The position numbers and the translations under genes are program-made. Below, in pieces: positions 45,726-55,439 of a stretch of 64,000 nt of DNA. The stretch spans positions 992,001 through 1,056,000 of the forward strand of contig NZ_CP163520.1 of the NCBI RefSeq assembly GCF_041080675.1. Direction: 5' to 3'. The notes beneath the pieces are model-generated. The model saw only the letters and a program-made list of their open reading frames with translations. It did not search any database and was not told the DNA's origin. Source of the stretch: Streptomyces sp. cg36. GTDB taxonomy: Bacteria; Actinomycetota; Actinomycetes; Streptomycetales; Streptomycetaceae. How positions within the stretch are numbered: the first letter of the stretch is position 1; the number at the start of each line of letters is the position of its first letter.

Positions 45726-46823
45726 TCAGACGGCGTAGCCGTAGGAATCGGGCCAGCGCGTGGTGCCGCCGAGCTGTCGGGCGGCGCGCTGGGGCCAGTA
45801 GGGGTCGCGCAGCAGTTCCCGGCCCAGCAGTACGGCATCGGCCTGGCCGGTGGCCAGGATGCTCTCGGCCTGCCGTGCCTCGCTGATGAGGCCGACGGCG
45901 CCAACCGCCAGGTCGGTCCGGGCCCGCACCGCGGCGGCGTAGGGGACCTGGTAGCCGGGCCCGGCCGTGATCTTGGCGTCGTGGGCGATGCCGCCGCTGG
46001 AGACGTCCAGCAAGTCCACTCCGTGCACCAGGAGTTCCCTGGCCAGGCGGACGGTGTCCTCGCCGTCCCAGCCCCGGCGCGCGTCGTGGGGGTTTTCGGC
46101 GTACAGCCAGTCGGTGGCCGAGGTGCGGAAGAAGACGGGCAGTTCGTCCGGCCACACCGCACGCACCGCGTCGACGACTTCCAGGGGGAAGCGCAGCCGG
46201 TTCTCGAAACTGCCGCCGTAGGTGTCGGTGCGGTGGTTGCTGAACGGGGACAGGAAGGAGTTGATCAGGAAGCCGTGGGCGCCGTGCACTTCGGCGACCT
46301 TGAACCCGATCTCCAGGGCCCGCTCCGCGGCCTCGGCGAACTTCCTTACCAGTTGCTGGATCTGCTGGTTGGTCAGTTCCTGCGGGGCGGGAAAGGAGCC
46401 GTAGGCCACGGGACTGGGGCCGATGGTGCTCCAGCCGCCATCGGCGGGGGCGACGGGCATACCGCCGCGCCAGGGAGCGTCGGCCGATCCCTTGCGTCCG
46501 GAGTGCGCGAGCTGGATGGCGGGTACGACCCCGTGGTCCTCCAGGAACCGCACCACGCGCTTGAGCGCCTTGGCCTGGGTCTCGTTCCACAGGCCCAGAC
46601 ACCAGGGAGTGATCCGCCCCTCGGGCGCGACGGCGGTGGCCTCCAGCATGATCAGTCCCGCGCCGCCGGCCGCCCGGGACATCAGGTGCTGCAGGTGCCA
46701 GTCGTTGACCACCCCGGCCTGCGGCCCGGTGGCTTCGGCCTGGTACTGGCACATCGGCGCCATCCAGGCCCGGTTGGGGATCGTCAGCCCGCGCAGGGTG
46801 AGGGGAGAAAAGAGAATGCTCAT
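45726..46823 (-). CDS. old yellow enzyme family NADPH dehydrogenase (YqjM-like)
   Basis: 365 residues. FMN barrel motifs: LTIPNRAWMAPMCQYQA (the Cys of YqjM-type enzymes), IQLAHSGRKGSA, VHGAHGFLINSFLSPFSN (substrate His pair), RTDTYGGSFENRLRFPLEVV, and the phosphate loop ILATGQADAVLLGRELLRDP. It reduces activated C=C bonds of enones. ATG 46,823 has AAGGCGG upstream. Together with the ketoreductase gene it could convert an enone to a saturated alcohol. Confidence 0.92.
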   Translation of the reverse strand: MSILFSPLTLRGLTIPNRAWMAPMCQYQAEATGPQAGVVNDWHLQHLMSRAAGGAGLIMLEATAVAPEGRITPWCLGLWNETQAKALKRVVRFLEDHGVVPAIQLAHSGRKGSADAPWRGGMPVAPADGGWSTIGPSPVAYGSFPAPQELTNQQIQQLVRKFAEAAERALEIGFKVAEVHGAHGFLINSFLSPFSNHRTDTYGGSFENRLRFPLEVVDAVRAVWPDELPVFFRTSATDWLYAENPHDARRGWDGEDTVRLARELLVHGVDLLDVSSGGIAHDAKITAGPGYQVPYAAAVRARTDLAVGAVGLISEARQAESILATGQADAVLLGRELLRDPYWPQRAARQLGGTTRWPDSYGYAV

Positions 46824-46872
46824 CGTGAACCGCCTTGCCGGTAAGAAGAGTCAGAGGTGGGGAGGACAGGGA

Positions 46873-47856
46873 TCAAGCGGGTCGGGCTTCGGGGTGCCGC
46901 AGGCACCAGCCCTGCCAGGCGGAGGCGACCATGTCGACGACGCTGTGGCGGGCCGTCCAGCCCAGCTCCCGCTGGATGGGGGTGGCATCCGCGACGACCT
47001 TGGCCGGGTCGCCGGGCCGGCGCGCGGTCACCACGGGTTCCGCGGTGTGGCCGGTGACCATGGTGATGACCTCGATCAGTTCCCGTACTGACAGCCCGCG
47101 GCCCTGGCCCACGTTGAAGGTCCGGGCCACGCCGTGCTGCTCGCGCAGGAATCGGGTGGCCGCCAGGTGGGCGGAGGCGATGTCCGCGACATGGATGTAG
47201 TCGCGTACGCAGGTGCCGTCCGGGGTCGAGTAGTCGTCCCCGAAGATCTCGGGCGGCAGGCCGGCGGTGAGCTTCTCGAAGACCATCGGCACCAGGTTCA
47301 GGACTCGCTTGTCCGTCATGTGCGGCGCCGCGGCACCGGCGACGTTGAAGTAGCGCAGGTTGATGACGTCCATGCCGAACGCGTGGTGGGCCGCCTCGCC
47401 GAGCCATTCACCGATCAGCTTCGTCTGCCCGTACGGGCTCATCGGCGCACAGGGGGTGTCCTCGGTGACCAGGTCCACGTCCGGCATGCCGTACACCGAG
47501 GCACTGGAGGAATACACCAGCTTGCGCACCCCGGCCCGCTGCATGGCCGCCAGCAGGACCCGGAACCCCTCGACGTTCTGGTGGTAGTGCGCCAGCGGCA
47601 GTTCCACGGACTCGCCGACCTGGGTTCGAGCCACCAGATTGACCACGCCCTCCACCTGGTGATCCTCGAACACCCCAGCCAGCGTGTGTTCGTCCAGGAT
47701 GTTCCCGACGATGAGCGGGACCCGGTCGGGCACGTTGTGCTCGGCTCCGGTGGAGAGGTCGTCCAGTACGACGACGTTCTCCCCGGCGTCGTACATGGCC
47801 TTCACGACGTGGCTGCCGATGTAGCCGGCGCCGCCCGCCACAAGCCAGACCTTCAT
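46873..47856 (-). CDS. galE: UDP-glucose 4-epimerase (GalE family)
   Basis: 327 residues. NAD loop VAGGAGYIGSHVVKAMYDAG, LVYSSSASVYGMPD (catalytic Ser), SPYGQTKLIGE (YxxxK), LRYFNVAGA, YIHVADIASAHLAA. Full length. It should interconvert UDP-glucose and UDP-galactose or a related NDP-sugar. ATG 47,856 has GAAGGG upstream. Second gene of the operon. Confidence 0.9.
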   Translation of the reverse strand: MKVWLVAGGAGYIGSHVVKAMYDAGENVVVLDDLSTGAEHNVPDRVPLIVGNILDEHTLAGVFEDHQVEGVVNLVARTQVGESVELPLAHYHQNVEGFRVLLAAMQRAGVRKLVYSSSASVYGMPDVDLVTEDTPCAPMSPYGQTKLIGEWLGEAAHHAFGMDVINLRYFNVAGAAAPHMTDKRVLNLVPMVFEKLTAGLPPEIFGDDYSTPDGTCVRDYIHVADIASAHLAATRFLREQHGVARTFNVGQGRGLSVRELIEVITMVTGHTAEPVVTARRPGDPAKVVADATPIQRELGWTARHSVVDMVASAWQGWCLRHPEARPA

Positions 47857-47905
47857 ATGTGCACGCCCTTCAACAGTGTGTCTTCCTTCAGGAACACGAC
47901 GCGGC

Positions 47906-48349
47906 TCACGCGACGTCGAGCTTCGCCGGGCCGGTGCCGTGGACGTCGTGCACGAGGTCGGAGAGCAGCAGGTCGGCACTGGCCGGATTCGGCGCGATCG
48001 GTACGTTGTGCACGACCGCGAGCCGCAGAAGTGCCCGCACATCGCAGTCATGCGCATGCGCGCTCAGTGGGTCGGTGAAGAAGACCACCATGGCGATCTT
48101 TCCTTCCACGATCATCGCGCCGATCTGCTGGTCGCCTCCCAGCGGCCCGCTCTCCACACAGTCGGCCGCCAGCCTCACCTCGGCCGCCAGCTGTGCGCCC
48201 GTCGTGCGGGTCGCCACCAAGCGGCATCTCTTCAGGACGTCTTGATGGCGACCGGCCCAGGAAATGAGCTCCGCCTTCTTCGCATCGTGCGCCACCAGCG
48301 CGATGGCTGCCCCAGAGCGCGTCTTCGACGGTCCCCCATGAATAGGCAT
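47906..48349 (-). CDS. mgsA: methylglyoxal synthase
   Basis: 147 residues, the normal length. IALVAHDAKKAELISW, CRLVATRTTGAQL, ESGPLGGDQQIGAMI (catalytic Asp in GGDQ) and MVVFFTDPLSAHAHDCDVRALLRL are diagnostic. It converts dihydroxyacetone phosphate to methylglyoxal and phosphate. GGAGAGG precedes the ATG. First gene of the minus-strand operon, divergent from an MmyB-type regulator 295 bp away. Confidence 0.95.
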   Translation of the reverse strand: MPIHGGPSKTRSGAAIALVAHDAKKAELISWAGRHQDVLKRCRLVATRTTGAQLAAEVRLAADCVESGPLGGDQQIGAMIVEGKIAMVVFFTDPLSAHAHDCDVRALLRLAVVHNVPIAPNPASADLLLSDLVHDVHGTGPAKLDVA

Positions 48350-48644
48350 ACACCGTTCCTCTCCAATGAAATTACCTGAGGGCACACCAAACCCCTTCGA
48401 CCTCGGGAGGATTGAGAGGAGACGTTCCGATCCAGAGAGCGGAAAGCCCGGCGCCCGGGAACCAACCATGCACGAGAGGGAGCTTCACTCGCTCTTCCGG
48501 CACTGAGAGTTGCGCTCCCCACGGAGATAGGCTCGGAGCTCCTGCCCCGCACGAGCAGATCACCAATGCACCAAGCCAGGAAGGCACTTATGAAGTACCG
48601 TGAGTCTCCGAATCCGGCGGCACCCGCCAGCCGAATGGAATGTC

Positions 48645-49523
48645 ATGCATAACGAAAGTCAGGACGCCATCCATAACTATCCGACGGCGGGGCCGACTTT
48701 GGATGGAAGATCCGTTGCGCACCTGCTGCGCGCGTGGCGCAAACGTATCGACCGGCGGAGCATTCGTGAACTGCACGGCACGGCACAGCGCTCCAGCGCC
48801 TGCTTGTCCCAGGCCGACATGGGCCGGCTCACCGGTGTCAGTGAAGGCTGGTACCGCGCCCTGGAGTCGGGCCAGCAGCGGAACTTCTCCGACCGGTTCC
48901 TGACCCGTGTGGCAGCCGCGCTCCAGCTCACCGACGCCGAGACCCTCACCCTCTTCCTCGGCGTCACGGGCCGCAGGCCCCCCGACGGAACAGCCCAACC
49001 TCAGCACGTGAACCCGGCGGTCCTGGAACTACTGGAGAACCAGGCGCCGCACCCGGCCTACCTGTCGGATCGATCCTGGAACATCGTGGCGGCCAATTCG
49101 ACGATGACTCAGTGGTTCCCTTGGTCGGCCGGGGACCGCGCGAACCTGATGCGCTGGGCCCTTCTGTCTTCCGAGGCCCGCCAGCAGCTCATGGACTGGG
49201 AAGACAACTGTGCCCGCGTCTATCTCGGCATGCTCCGGATGGCTGCCCACCGGGACGGCTGGCGCTCTCCCGTCGGGGCCCTGCTCGAAGAGATCCTGGC
49301 CCAGGACGCCGACTGCCGCCGCATCTGGGCCCAGGAACACGACGTGGTCGAACACCGTGACGGACACCGCTTCCGGCTGCGCCTGCCCGTCCACGGCCAT
49401 ACCGACGTCGAAGTGGCCAGCCACGTCCTGCTACCGGTCCAACGCACCGACCTGCGATTCGTCGTCATCACCCGGAAATCCGCCCCGACCGACATGTCAG
49501 CCAAGGGCGAGGCAGCACGCTGA
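48645..49523 (+). CDS. MmyB-like helix-turn-helix regulator
   Basis: 292 residues. The N-terminal XRE domain (SVAHLLRAWRKRIDRRS, SQADMGRLTGVSEGWYRALESG) is followed by the MmyB ligand-binding PAS-like domain (LSDRSWNIVAANSTMTQWF, LMRWALLSSEARQQLMDWE, VVEHRDGHRFRLRLPVHG, SHVLLPVQRTDLRFVVIT). Proteins of this family bind fatty-acid-like ligands and often lie beside dehydrogenase genes. It probably regulates the divergent mgsA operon. ATG 48,645 is the best start; its ribosome site is weak. Confidence 0.9.
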   Translation: MHNESQDAIHNYPTAGPTLDGRSVAHLLRAWRKRIDRRSIRELHGTAQRSSACLSQADMGRLTGVSEGWYRALESGQQRNFSDRFLTRVAAALQLTDAETLTLFLGVTGRRPPDGTAQPQHVNPAVLELLENQAPHPAYLSDRSWNIVAANSTMTQWFPWSAGDRANLMRWALLSSEARQQLMDWEDNCARVYLGMLRMAAHRDGWRSPVGALLEEILAQDADCRRIWAQEHDVVEHRDGHRFRLRLPVHGHTDVEVASHVLLPVQRTDLRFVVITRKSAPTDMSAKGEAAR

Positions 49524-50167
49524 TGCCGCGCATCCGCTCCGGCCCGTCGCCAGGCAGGGCCCCCTTCACCACCGGGACACGGGCGCCGCCCTGGCCCCCT
49601 GCCCGGGGGCTCAGCGGTACGGCTGACCGCGCCCGGCCCGCGGCTGGGCCGGGCCTTCGCCCTGCGCCGGAGCCCACGCCCGGTTCGAGGACTGCAGGCC
49701 CGCTCCCGTCCGCGGTTCCAGGACTGGTCCAGCTGCCCCACGGGGTCCACACCTGGCCGCCACACGGGTGCGCCGGCCGGAGGCACCGAGTCGTAGGGGC
49801 GAGAAGCCGTGTCGGCCACTGCTTCTCCTGCCGTGGCACGGCTGTCCACGCCACCCCACGCCTGAGACACCGACCCGAGACAGAGACTCGACCACGCTCG
49901 GGGCCGGAGTCATTCCGCTCCTTCATGAAAGCCACCGCGGCGGCGGCACGGTCGGACGGCTGCCCTGTCCGGGCCGAGCCGCCCGAGGACTCTCGTGCAC
50001 GCGGCTCCTTTTCGACCAGCAGGGGGCGGGGCACACCTCAGCCGCGTCGCGCACGCCGGTCGTATCTGTTCCGACGAACCGGCGCGGGGGGGTACCGCAG
50101 CCAGCAGGAGCGGATGCGCTACGGCGCCTTTGCGGTGTTCGGGGCGCTTGGGCTCCGAGCGGAGGGG
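49524..50167. other. non-coding stretch
   Basis: No gene is supported. Long open frames here are antisense to the kinase gene or lack family features. Possibly decayed accessory DNA. Confidence 0.45.
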
Positions 50168-51409
50168 TCAGGGGCCGGGTATGAGGGCCCGTACCCGCCA
50201 TCCGCCTTCTGCTGTGGGTCCGGCGGAGAAGGTGCCGCCCAAGGAGCGGACCCTTTCCTGAAGGCCGAGAAGGCCGAACCCTCCGCCAGGAAATGCCTGC
50301 CTGCCGGGGTGGTTCACCGGCCGTCCTGGCACCGTATTGGTGATGCAGACGGATGTTTTCCGGTCAATGGACAGGATTATGGATACGCGGGAGTCCGGCG
50401 CGTATTTGAGCACATTCGTCAGGGATTCCTGAATCATGCGATATATGGCGAGACAGATGTCGCGGCCGATGTCTTCCTGGGCTTTGCGGCTCGTCAGGGC
50501 GAAGGATACGTCCAGGCCCGAGGATCGGACGGTGGCGATGAGTTCGTCCAGGTCACTCAGTTCGCTCCCGACCGTCGGAGCCTCGGAGGGGCCCCGAAGG
50601 GTCGAAAGCACCGCACGCAGGTCCCGCATGGCGGCTCGCGCCGTGTCCCCGACGGAGCGCGCCAGCTCCCTTCCCTGCGGGCGGTGTCCTCGCACCACCA
50701 TCTCCAGGGCTCCGGCGTGCAGGGCGATGATGGCGATGCGGTGGCCCAGGACGTCGTGCATCTCCCGGGCCAGCGCCAGGCGCTCCGCCATCTTCTCCTC
50801 CCCGACTCGCCGCTCGCGTTCCACTTCGAGAAGCCTTTCCCGTGCGTGGAGGGCCTGGATCGTTTCCTCGTAGGCCGCGGCGCCCAGCCCGCTGAGGACG
50901 GGAAGCGCCATCAGCACGGACGTGGACAGGATGTCCTCCGTGTCACTCTCTGTGGTTATCACGGAGCCGATCCCCATTCCTCCTGGCATGAAAATGGTCA
51001 GGGGTATGTAGGCGGCGACACAGCAGAGGATCGCGCTGAAACGGCGGCGACCACCGTATTTCGCCAACGCGTACAGGGCGAAGAAGACGGGCACGCGGGC
51101 CCCGTTGAACACGAGCCCTGCCAGCGACAGCAGGGCCACCGCAAAAGGAGCCTTCCGGCGCCAGAGGAAGGAGCCGGCCACCAGGATCCCGATGGCCACG
51201 CTGGGCATGACAGCGCTCAGGATTCCCGGTATCCGCTGGAGGGCGATGTGCAGCGTCTGGCCGACCAGCGCGGTGACGACCAGTACGTCGATGCCGCTCC
51301 ACCGCGATCCGCGCAGCGGGGCCCGCACGGCGAAGTAGAGCCGCTCGAACGTGCCTACCGGACGCCACCCGGCGGTGACGCTCTCGCGTCCGAGTTCCTC
51401 CACGGTCAT
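50168..51409 (-). CDS. NarL-type sensor histidine kinase
   Basis: 413 residues. Five or so membrane helices in residues 35-190 (IDVLVVTALVGQTLHIAL, VAIGILVAGSFLW, AVALLSLAGLVFNG, ILCCVAAYIPLTIF), then a coiled linker and the HisKA_3 box LALAREMHDVLGHRIAI (phosphorylated His near 217). The ATPase region has IQESLTNVLKYAPDSRV (N box) and FGLLGLQERVRSLGG (G2). ATG 51,409 has AAGGAAG upstream. It follows the response regulator gene on the same strand, so it is the likely partner. Confidence 0.9.
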   Translation of the reverse strand: MTVEELGRESVTAGWRPVGTFERLYFAVRAPLRGSRWSGIDVLVVTALVGQTLHIALQRIPGILSAVMPSVAIGILVAGSFLWRRKAPFAVALLSLAGLVFNGARVPVFFALYALAKYGGRRRFSAILCCVAAYIPLTIFMPGGMGIGSVITTESDTEDILSTSVLMALPVLSGLGAAAYEETIQALHARERLLEVERERRVGEEKMAERLALAREMHDVLGHRIAIIALHAGALEMVVRGHRPQGRELARSVGDTARAAMRDLRAVLSTLRGPSEAPTVGSELSDLDELIATVRSSGLDVSFALTSRKAQEDIGRDICLAIYRMIQESLTNVLKYAPDSRVSIILSIDRKTSVCITNTVPGRPVNHPGRQAFPGGGFGLLGLQERVRSLGGTFSAGPTAEGGWRVRALIPGP

Positions 51410-51710
51410 GCTCCACTTCCTTCCACGCGAACGTGCGGGCCGCGCCCCCCGGGGCGGCCACCGACGTGATCCAGCCAGCGACAGAAACGGCACCGGCGGC
51501 CAGGCGCCACAGGCCAGGGCGCCCGGAGCCACGCAGGGCCCCGCGTGTGTGACCCTCCGTCCGCACCGGCGGAGTCCGCAGGCCGTGGACAGGGCGTGCG
51601 TCACAGCCGCCGCAGTCCCACGCCCCTATGGCGTGCGGCGCTCCTGCTCGCCCGGTCGGCGTCCGGCCCACAGGACTCTCACCGGCCGCGCCGCGCATCG
51701 GCGGACGCCT
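51410..51710. other. spacer between regulator and kinase genes
   Basis: 301 bp without a gene. Unusually long for a two-component pair, so the kinase may have its own promoter. Confidence 0.4.
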
Positions 51711-52433
51711 TCAGGCCAGCACCCGGCCAGGTCCTGGCCGGTCGGGGTCGGAGGCACCCGCGTCGCTGCCCCCGCTCAGCAGGCCGGCATGGTGGGCCAG
51801 GATCGCCGCCTGGGTGCGGTTGTTCAGCTTCAGGGCCGCCAGCAGCCGGGACACGTACGCCTTGACCGTGCCTTCGGTCATGTACATCCGCTGGGCGATC
51901 TGCGCATTGGACAGGCCCTCGCCGAGGTGGCACAGGACATCGCGCAGCGTTCCGTTCAGGTTGTCCAGGCGATCGCGCTGCTCGGCCGGTATCCGGCCCG
52001 GCGCAAGCGCGCCTCCCGCCCGTGCCTCGTGCGCCAGGCGGGCAGCGGACGCCTGCGCCAGCACGGTGCCGCCGGCCGCGACCACACGGATGGCACTGGC
52101 CACCTGCTCCGGGGGCGCGTCCTTGAGCAGGTAGCCACTCGCACCGGCCTGGAGCGCCTCGACCACACCGTCGTGCGCATCGAACGTCGTCAGGACCAGC
52201 ACCGCTGGCGGGTTCGGCAGAGCCAGCAGGCGCCGGGTGGCCCCGATGCCGTCCAGGCGCGGCATCCGCAGATCCATGAGCACGAGGTCCGGGACCAGCT
52301 CGCACGCCAGGGCCACCGCCTCCACGCCGTCACCGGCCTCGGCGACCACCTCGATACCTTCCGTGGCATCCAGCAGCGCCCGCAGCCCGAACCGCACCAG
52401 CGGTTCGTCATCCGTCACCAAGACCCGGATCAT
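51711..52433 (-). CDS. NarL/LuxR-type response regulator
   Basis: 240 residues from ATG 52,433 with GAGGAG upstream. Receiver: VLVTDDEPLVR, phospho-acceptor Asp54 in LVLMDLRMPRLDG, VLTTFDAHD, SGYLLKDAPPEQ. The LuxR-type helix-turn-helix is LSNAQIAQRMYMTEGTVKAYVSRLLAAL. The segment before it has ILCHLGEGLSN-like VLCHLGEGLSN, where most members have LVARGLSN. It should be phosphorylated by the downstream kinase. Confidence 0.93.
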   Translation of the reverse strand: MIRVLVTDDEPLVRFGLRALLDATEGIEVVAEAGDGVEAVALACELVPDLVLMDLRMPRLDGIGATRRLLALPNPPAVLVLTTFDAHDGVVEALQAGASGYLLKDAPPEQVASAIRVVAAGGTVLAQASAARLAHEARAGGALAPGRIPAEQRDRLDNLNGTLRDVLCHLGEGLSNAQIAQRMYMTEGTVKAYVSRLLAALKLNNRTQAAILAHHAGLLSGGSDAGASDPDRPGPGRVLA

Positions 52434-52561
52434 CCTGCTCCTCGTCACATTCGACCGTACTGAGCCTGTCGCGGCCCCCTAGGGGGCGGCTGCCAAGACG
52501 CAGCCGGATCGGCGGCGCACCCCGCCGGCCCCCTGCCGCCGACCTTCCCCACCCTTCAATC

Positions 52562-52592
52562 CATCTAGACATGACCCAGCCGGATAGGTCAA
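52562..52592 (-). promoter_or_regulatory. possible promoter of the two-component operon
   Basis: On the minus strand TTGACC (52,592-52,587) is followed by TCTAGA after 17 bp, or TAGATG after 19 bp. It is 130 bp upstream of the response regulator start. Confidence 0.35.
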
Positions 52593-52807
52593 GTCAGGCC
52601 GACCTCTTGAGGCGGAAGCCACACCCGAGGAGGACGCCCGGGAGTGATCTCAGGAACGAACGCGACACCGCGGCCCACAGAGAATGGCCCTGCGATTCCC
52701 TCCCCCTCCTCCCCGCCACCCCGTAACCGCACGGGCCACACGCCCCCAGGACGCCGAGCCCGAAGACCACAACAGATGGCCGGGATTGTCAGGTCTAGCT
52801 GTGTACG

Positions 52808-53404
52808 ATGGGAGGTATGGATGAGACACCTGAATGGCTGGGAGAACTGGCCGTCGACGCATCCGGCGAAGGCGCCTGGACCCGCGGGGAGATCGCGCAC
52901 GGCAACTTCGAGGTCTGGTGCCGCTTCCGCACGGACTCCACCGCGACGGCCCCCACCCATCTGGTCATCCGCCCCACCGACGGCGGCGACCCCGCCGCGC
53001 AGGCACGCGGCATCACCACCACCGTGCTCCGGGAGCTCAATCCCGCCAGGGAGGCCCACTCTTTCCAGCAGAGCGGTACAGCACCGGCCGAGCGGGAGAA
53101 ATACCCCCTCGCCGAGCACGTCGACGCCCACCTGACGGGCGCGCAGCGCCCCACGGACGCCTACCTGGCGGCCCTGGCGCTGCGGTACGAACGGCTTGCC
53201 GAGTCCGGCGAGCGCTCGCCCGTACGGAAGCTCGTGACCATCACCGGACGCTCGCTGGGCACCGTGAAGTCCCACCTCCAACTCGCCCGGAAGAAGGGCT
53301 TCCTCGAAGCCGTGGGGAGCAAGGCGGGAGGGCGCGCCACGGACAAGGCGAAACGGGCCGTCGAGGTGCCACCGGCCACGAGGGCAGCCGCCGTCACCAA
53401 GTAG
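52808..53404 (+). CDS. hypothetical protein with helix-turn-helix-like C-terminal part
   Basis: 198 residues. Residues 110-165 contain YLAALALRYERLAESG and KLVTITGRSLGTVKSHLQLARKKGFLE, the pattern of Streptomyces DNA-binding-like proteins with a sigma-70 region 4-like turn. The N-terminal half (EIAHGNFEVWCRFRTDS) is a beta-rich domain of unknown use. ATG 52,808 may be leaderless; ATG 52,817 has GGAGG too close to it. A basic, disordered tail closes the protein. Confidence 0.6.
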   Translation: MGGMDETPEWLGELAVDASGEGAWTRGEIAHGNFEVWCRFRTDSTATAPTHLVIRPTDGGDPAAQARGITTTVLRELNPAREAHSFQQSGTAPAEREKYPLAEHVDAHLTGAQRPTDAYLAALALRYERLAESGERSPVRKLVTITGRSLGTVKSHLQLARKKGFLEAVGSKAGGRATDKAKRAVEVPPATRAAAVTK

Positions 53405-53588
53405 CGGCCGACCGGTGCGGCCCACGTGTCGCGCGTCCTCTTCGATGCGGCCGGGCCGGGACGACTTCCACCGACTCGCCCTTGTCCAGGCCGCCCGCAC
53501 CGCCAACCGTCAGCGAAACAAGCTCGGCCGCCCCCGCCGCCCGCACCCCCATCGCAACGACGTCAACGCCCCCTGCTGACCAGCAGAT

Positions 53589-55439
53589 TCACGGTGTGCG
53601 CGGGGTGGGCCCGTCGGAACCCTCCTGCCTCCCCGGCACAGAGGGGACGGAAGACGGCAGGCGCTGCGGGCCGACCTGGCCCGGTACGGCCTTGTCGGCG
53701 GCGAGCACCCCGATGACCAGCGGGGCCAGGTCATGCCGGCCCACGACGATCTGCCCGTCGGTGTGGACACCCACCGGAGCGTCCTGCTGAGCCTTGACCT
53801 CGAAAGCGTAGTTGGACCACGACGTGCCGTTCACACCGTCGTTGAGGTGCACCTCCCGCTCGAAGGTCGCCGTCCGCCCGTCCCCGGAGACCGAGACCCC
53901 CTCCACGCTCTTGGGCCCGCGCTGTTGCCGGAAATCCTCCGGACGCCCGTCGCCGTAGGTGACCCGCCCCGTGAACACGAACCCCTCGGGCGTCTCCACC
54001 GTGTGCTTCACCTTCCCCGTCGACACTCGCTTCTCCGAGCTCAGCGCCGCGTACACCAGCCCCGACCGGCCCTGCCCCAGCTCCAGTTCTCCGACCTGCC
54101 GCACCGTGATCTGCCGCTCGTCCACCGCTGGCGCCACCGTGAAACCGCGGGTCGCGGTGGGAGAGGTCCCGCCCGCCGTGGTCTGGGCAGCGGCCAGCTC
54201 GTGGGCTCCCACCGTCAGGTCCTTGTCGGGGGTGTAGGACCACGTGCCGTCCCGGCCTACCGACAGCTCCTGGGCGAGCAGGCCCTCCAGGCTGTCGGTC
54301 AGCTTCACCTTCGCCCCCGGCTCGCCCGACCCCGAGATCACCGGACGCGGCCCCGCCGCGTCCCCGTCGGCAGAGACGGTGATCCCCGGAGCGGCGGGAG
54401 TCTGCTCTCTCTGCTCCTTCCACTGGATCACCACCCGCCCGTCGCCGCCCTTGGCGCCGCCCTTGCTCTGGCCGATCCCCTTGGCGTAGAACGGGGAACC
54501 GGTCTCCGGGGGAGTCCCACCGGTGGCGGCTTTCGTCATGCCCCCCGACACATCCGGCCCCGCGGCGAAACCTCCGCCACCGCCACCGGCGCCGACGCCC
54601 TTGCTGCCGCCGCCGCCGTTGTCACCGCCACCGCCACCGCCACCGTAGCCACCGCCACCGCCACCGCTGGCGCCGCCGTTTCCGCCGCCGCTGTATCCGC
54701 CGCCGCCGCCGTACATCTGAGCGCCGGCGCCGCCGCCGCTGCCGCCGCCGATGCCGATACCGCCGCGGCTACCGCCGCCCGGGCCGGTGCTGTCGCTGCC
54801 GTTGCTGCCGTTGCTGCCACCGTTGCCACCGTTGCCACCACCGCCGGTGCTGCCGTGTCCGCCTTGGTTGCCACCGCCACCACCACCGCCCTTACCGCCG
54901 CCGGTGCCACCGCTGCGGCCGCCTCCAGGGCCACCGCTGAAACCGGCGGCGGCGCCGCCCCCACCGCCGGCGATGAGGAGGGGGGTGTTGGTGTCCTTCC
55001 ACAGGATGCTCATCCCCCCACCACCGCTCGCATAGTTCGCGGTACCGCCTCCGCCGCCCACGGCCAGGTGGAGCTGCTGGCCGGGGGTGACGGCCAGGGT
55101 GCCGTGGCTGTAGCCGCCACCACCACCGGCCATCGAGCCCTTCCCCCCGCCGGCGGCGGCCCACATGGAGACATCGAACGTGTCCACCGAAGTGGGGACG
55201 GTGAGGTCCTGCTGCCGGCCGGTGTAGTCGCAGACCTGGCAATGAGTGAAGCCGGCCTGCGGGGTGCAGGTGTTGCCGACATCCTCGGGGGCCACGGAAA
55301 AGGGGCCGGTTGTGGTGACGGCGTTGGAGGTGTGAGCGCCGTAGGCGCCGTTGGTGATGAGGGCTACCGCGCTCAGGGCCGCGGCACCGGCGGTGAGGGC
55401 CGTGATGGTGCGGCGGCGGGCAGGGCGGGGGGTGTTCAT
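53589..55439 (-). CDS. secreted glycine-rich surface protein with Ig-like domain and SipW-type signal
   Basis: 616 residues. RRRTITALTAGAAALSAVAL then TNGAYGAHTSNAVTTTGPF resembles the SipW-dependent signal of the TasA-like protein encoded nearby. Residues 100-330 are a glycine-rich repeat region with runs of six or seven Gly. A bacterial Ig-like domain follows (ITVSADGDAAGPRPVISGSG, LTDSLEGLLAQELSVGRDG, TWSYTPDKDL). A C-terminal beta-rich domain (residues 440-580) precedes a Pro/Ser tail. No wall-anchor signal. The start overlaps the upstream stop by ATGA. Confidence 0.75.
   Translation of the reverse strand: MNTPRPARRRTITALTAGAAALSAVALITNGAYGAHTSNAVTTTGPFSVAPEDVGNTCTPQAGFTHCQVCDYTGRQQDLTVPTSVDTFDVSMWAAAGGGKGSMAGGGGGYSHGTLAVTPGQQLHLAVGGGGGTANYASGGGGMSILWKDTNTPLLIAGGGGGAAAGFSGGPGGGRSGGTGGGKGGGGGGGNQGGHGSTGGGGNGGNGGSNGSNGSDSTGPGGGSRGGIGIGGGSGGGAGAQMYGGGGGYSGGGNGGASGGGGGGYGGGGGGGDNGGGGSKGVGAGGGGGGFAAGPDVSGGMTKAATGGTPPETGSPFYAKGIGQSKGGAKGGDGRVVIQWKEQREQTPAAPGITVSADGDAAGPRPVISGSGEPGAKVKLTDSLEGLLAQELSVGRDGTWSYTPDKDLTVGAHELAAAQTTAGGTSPTATRGFTVAPAVDERQITVRQVGELELGQGRSGLVYAALSSEKRVSTGKVKHTVETPEGFVFTGRVTYGDGRPEDFRQQRGPKSVEGVSVSGDGRTATFEREVHLNDGVNGTSWSNYAFEVKAQQDAPVGVHTDGQIVVGRHDLAPLVIGVLAADKAVPGQVGPQRLPSSVPSVPGRQEGSDGPTPRTP

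Noticed and set aside
49523..51469. 648-codon plus-strand frame
   Set aside because: It lies antisense to the histidine kinase gene and has shadow composition with no recognisable domain.
54536..54964. Glycine codon runs that could be read as a simple-sequence repeat or CRISPR-like array
   Set aside because: The periodicity is the GGN codon of a glycine-rich protein. The spacing is irregular and there is no repeat-spacer structure.
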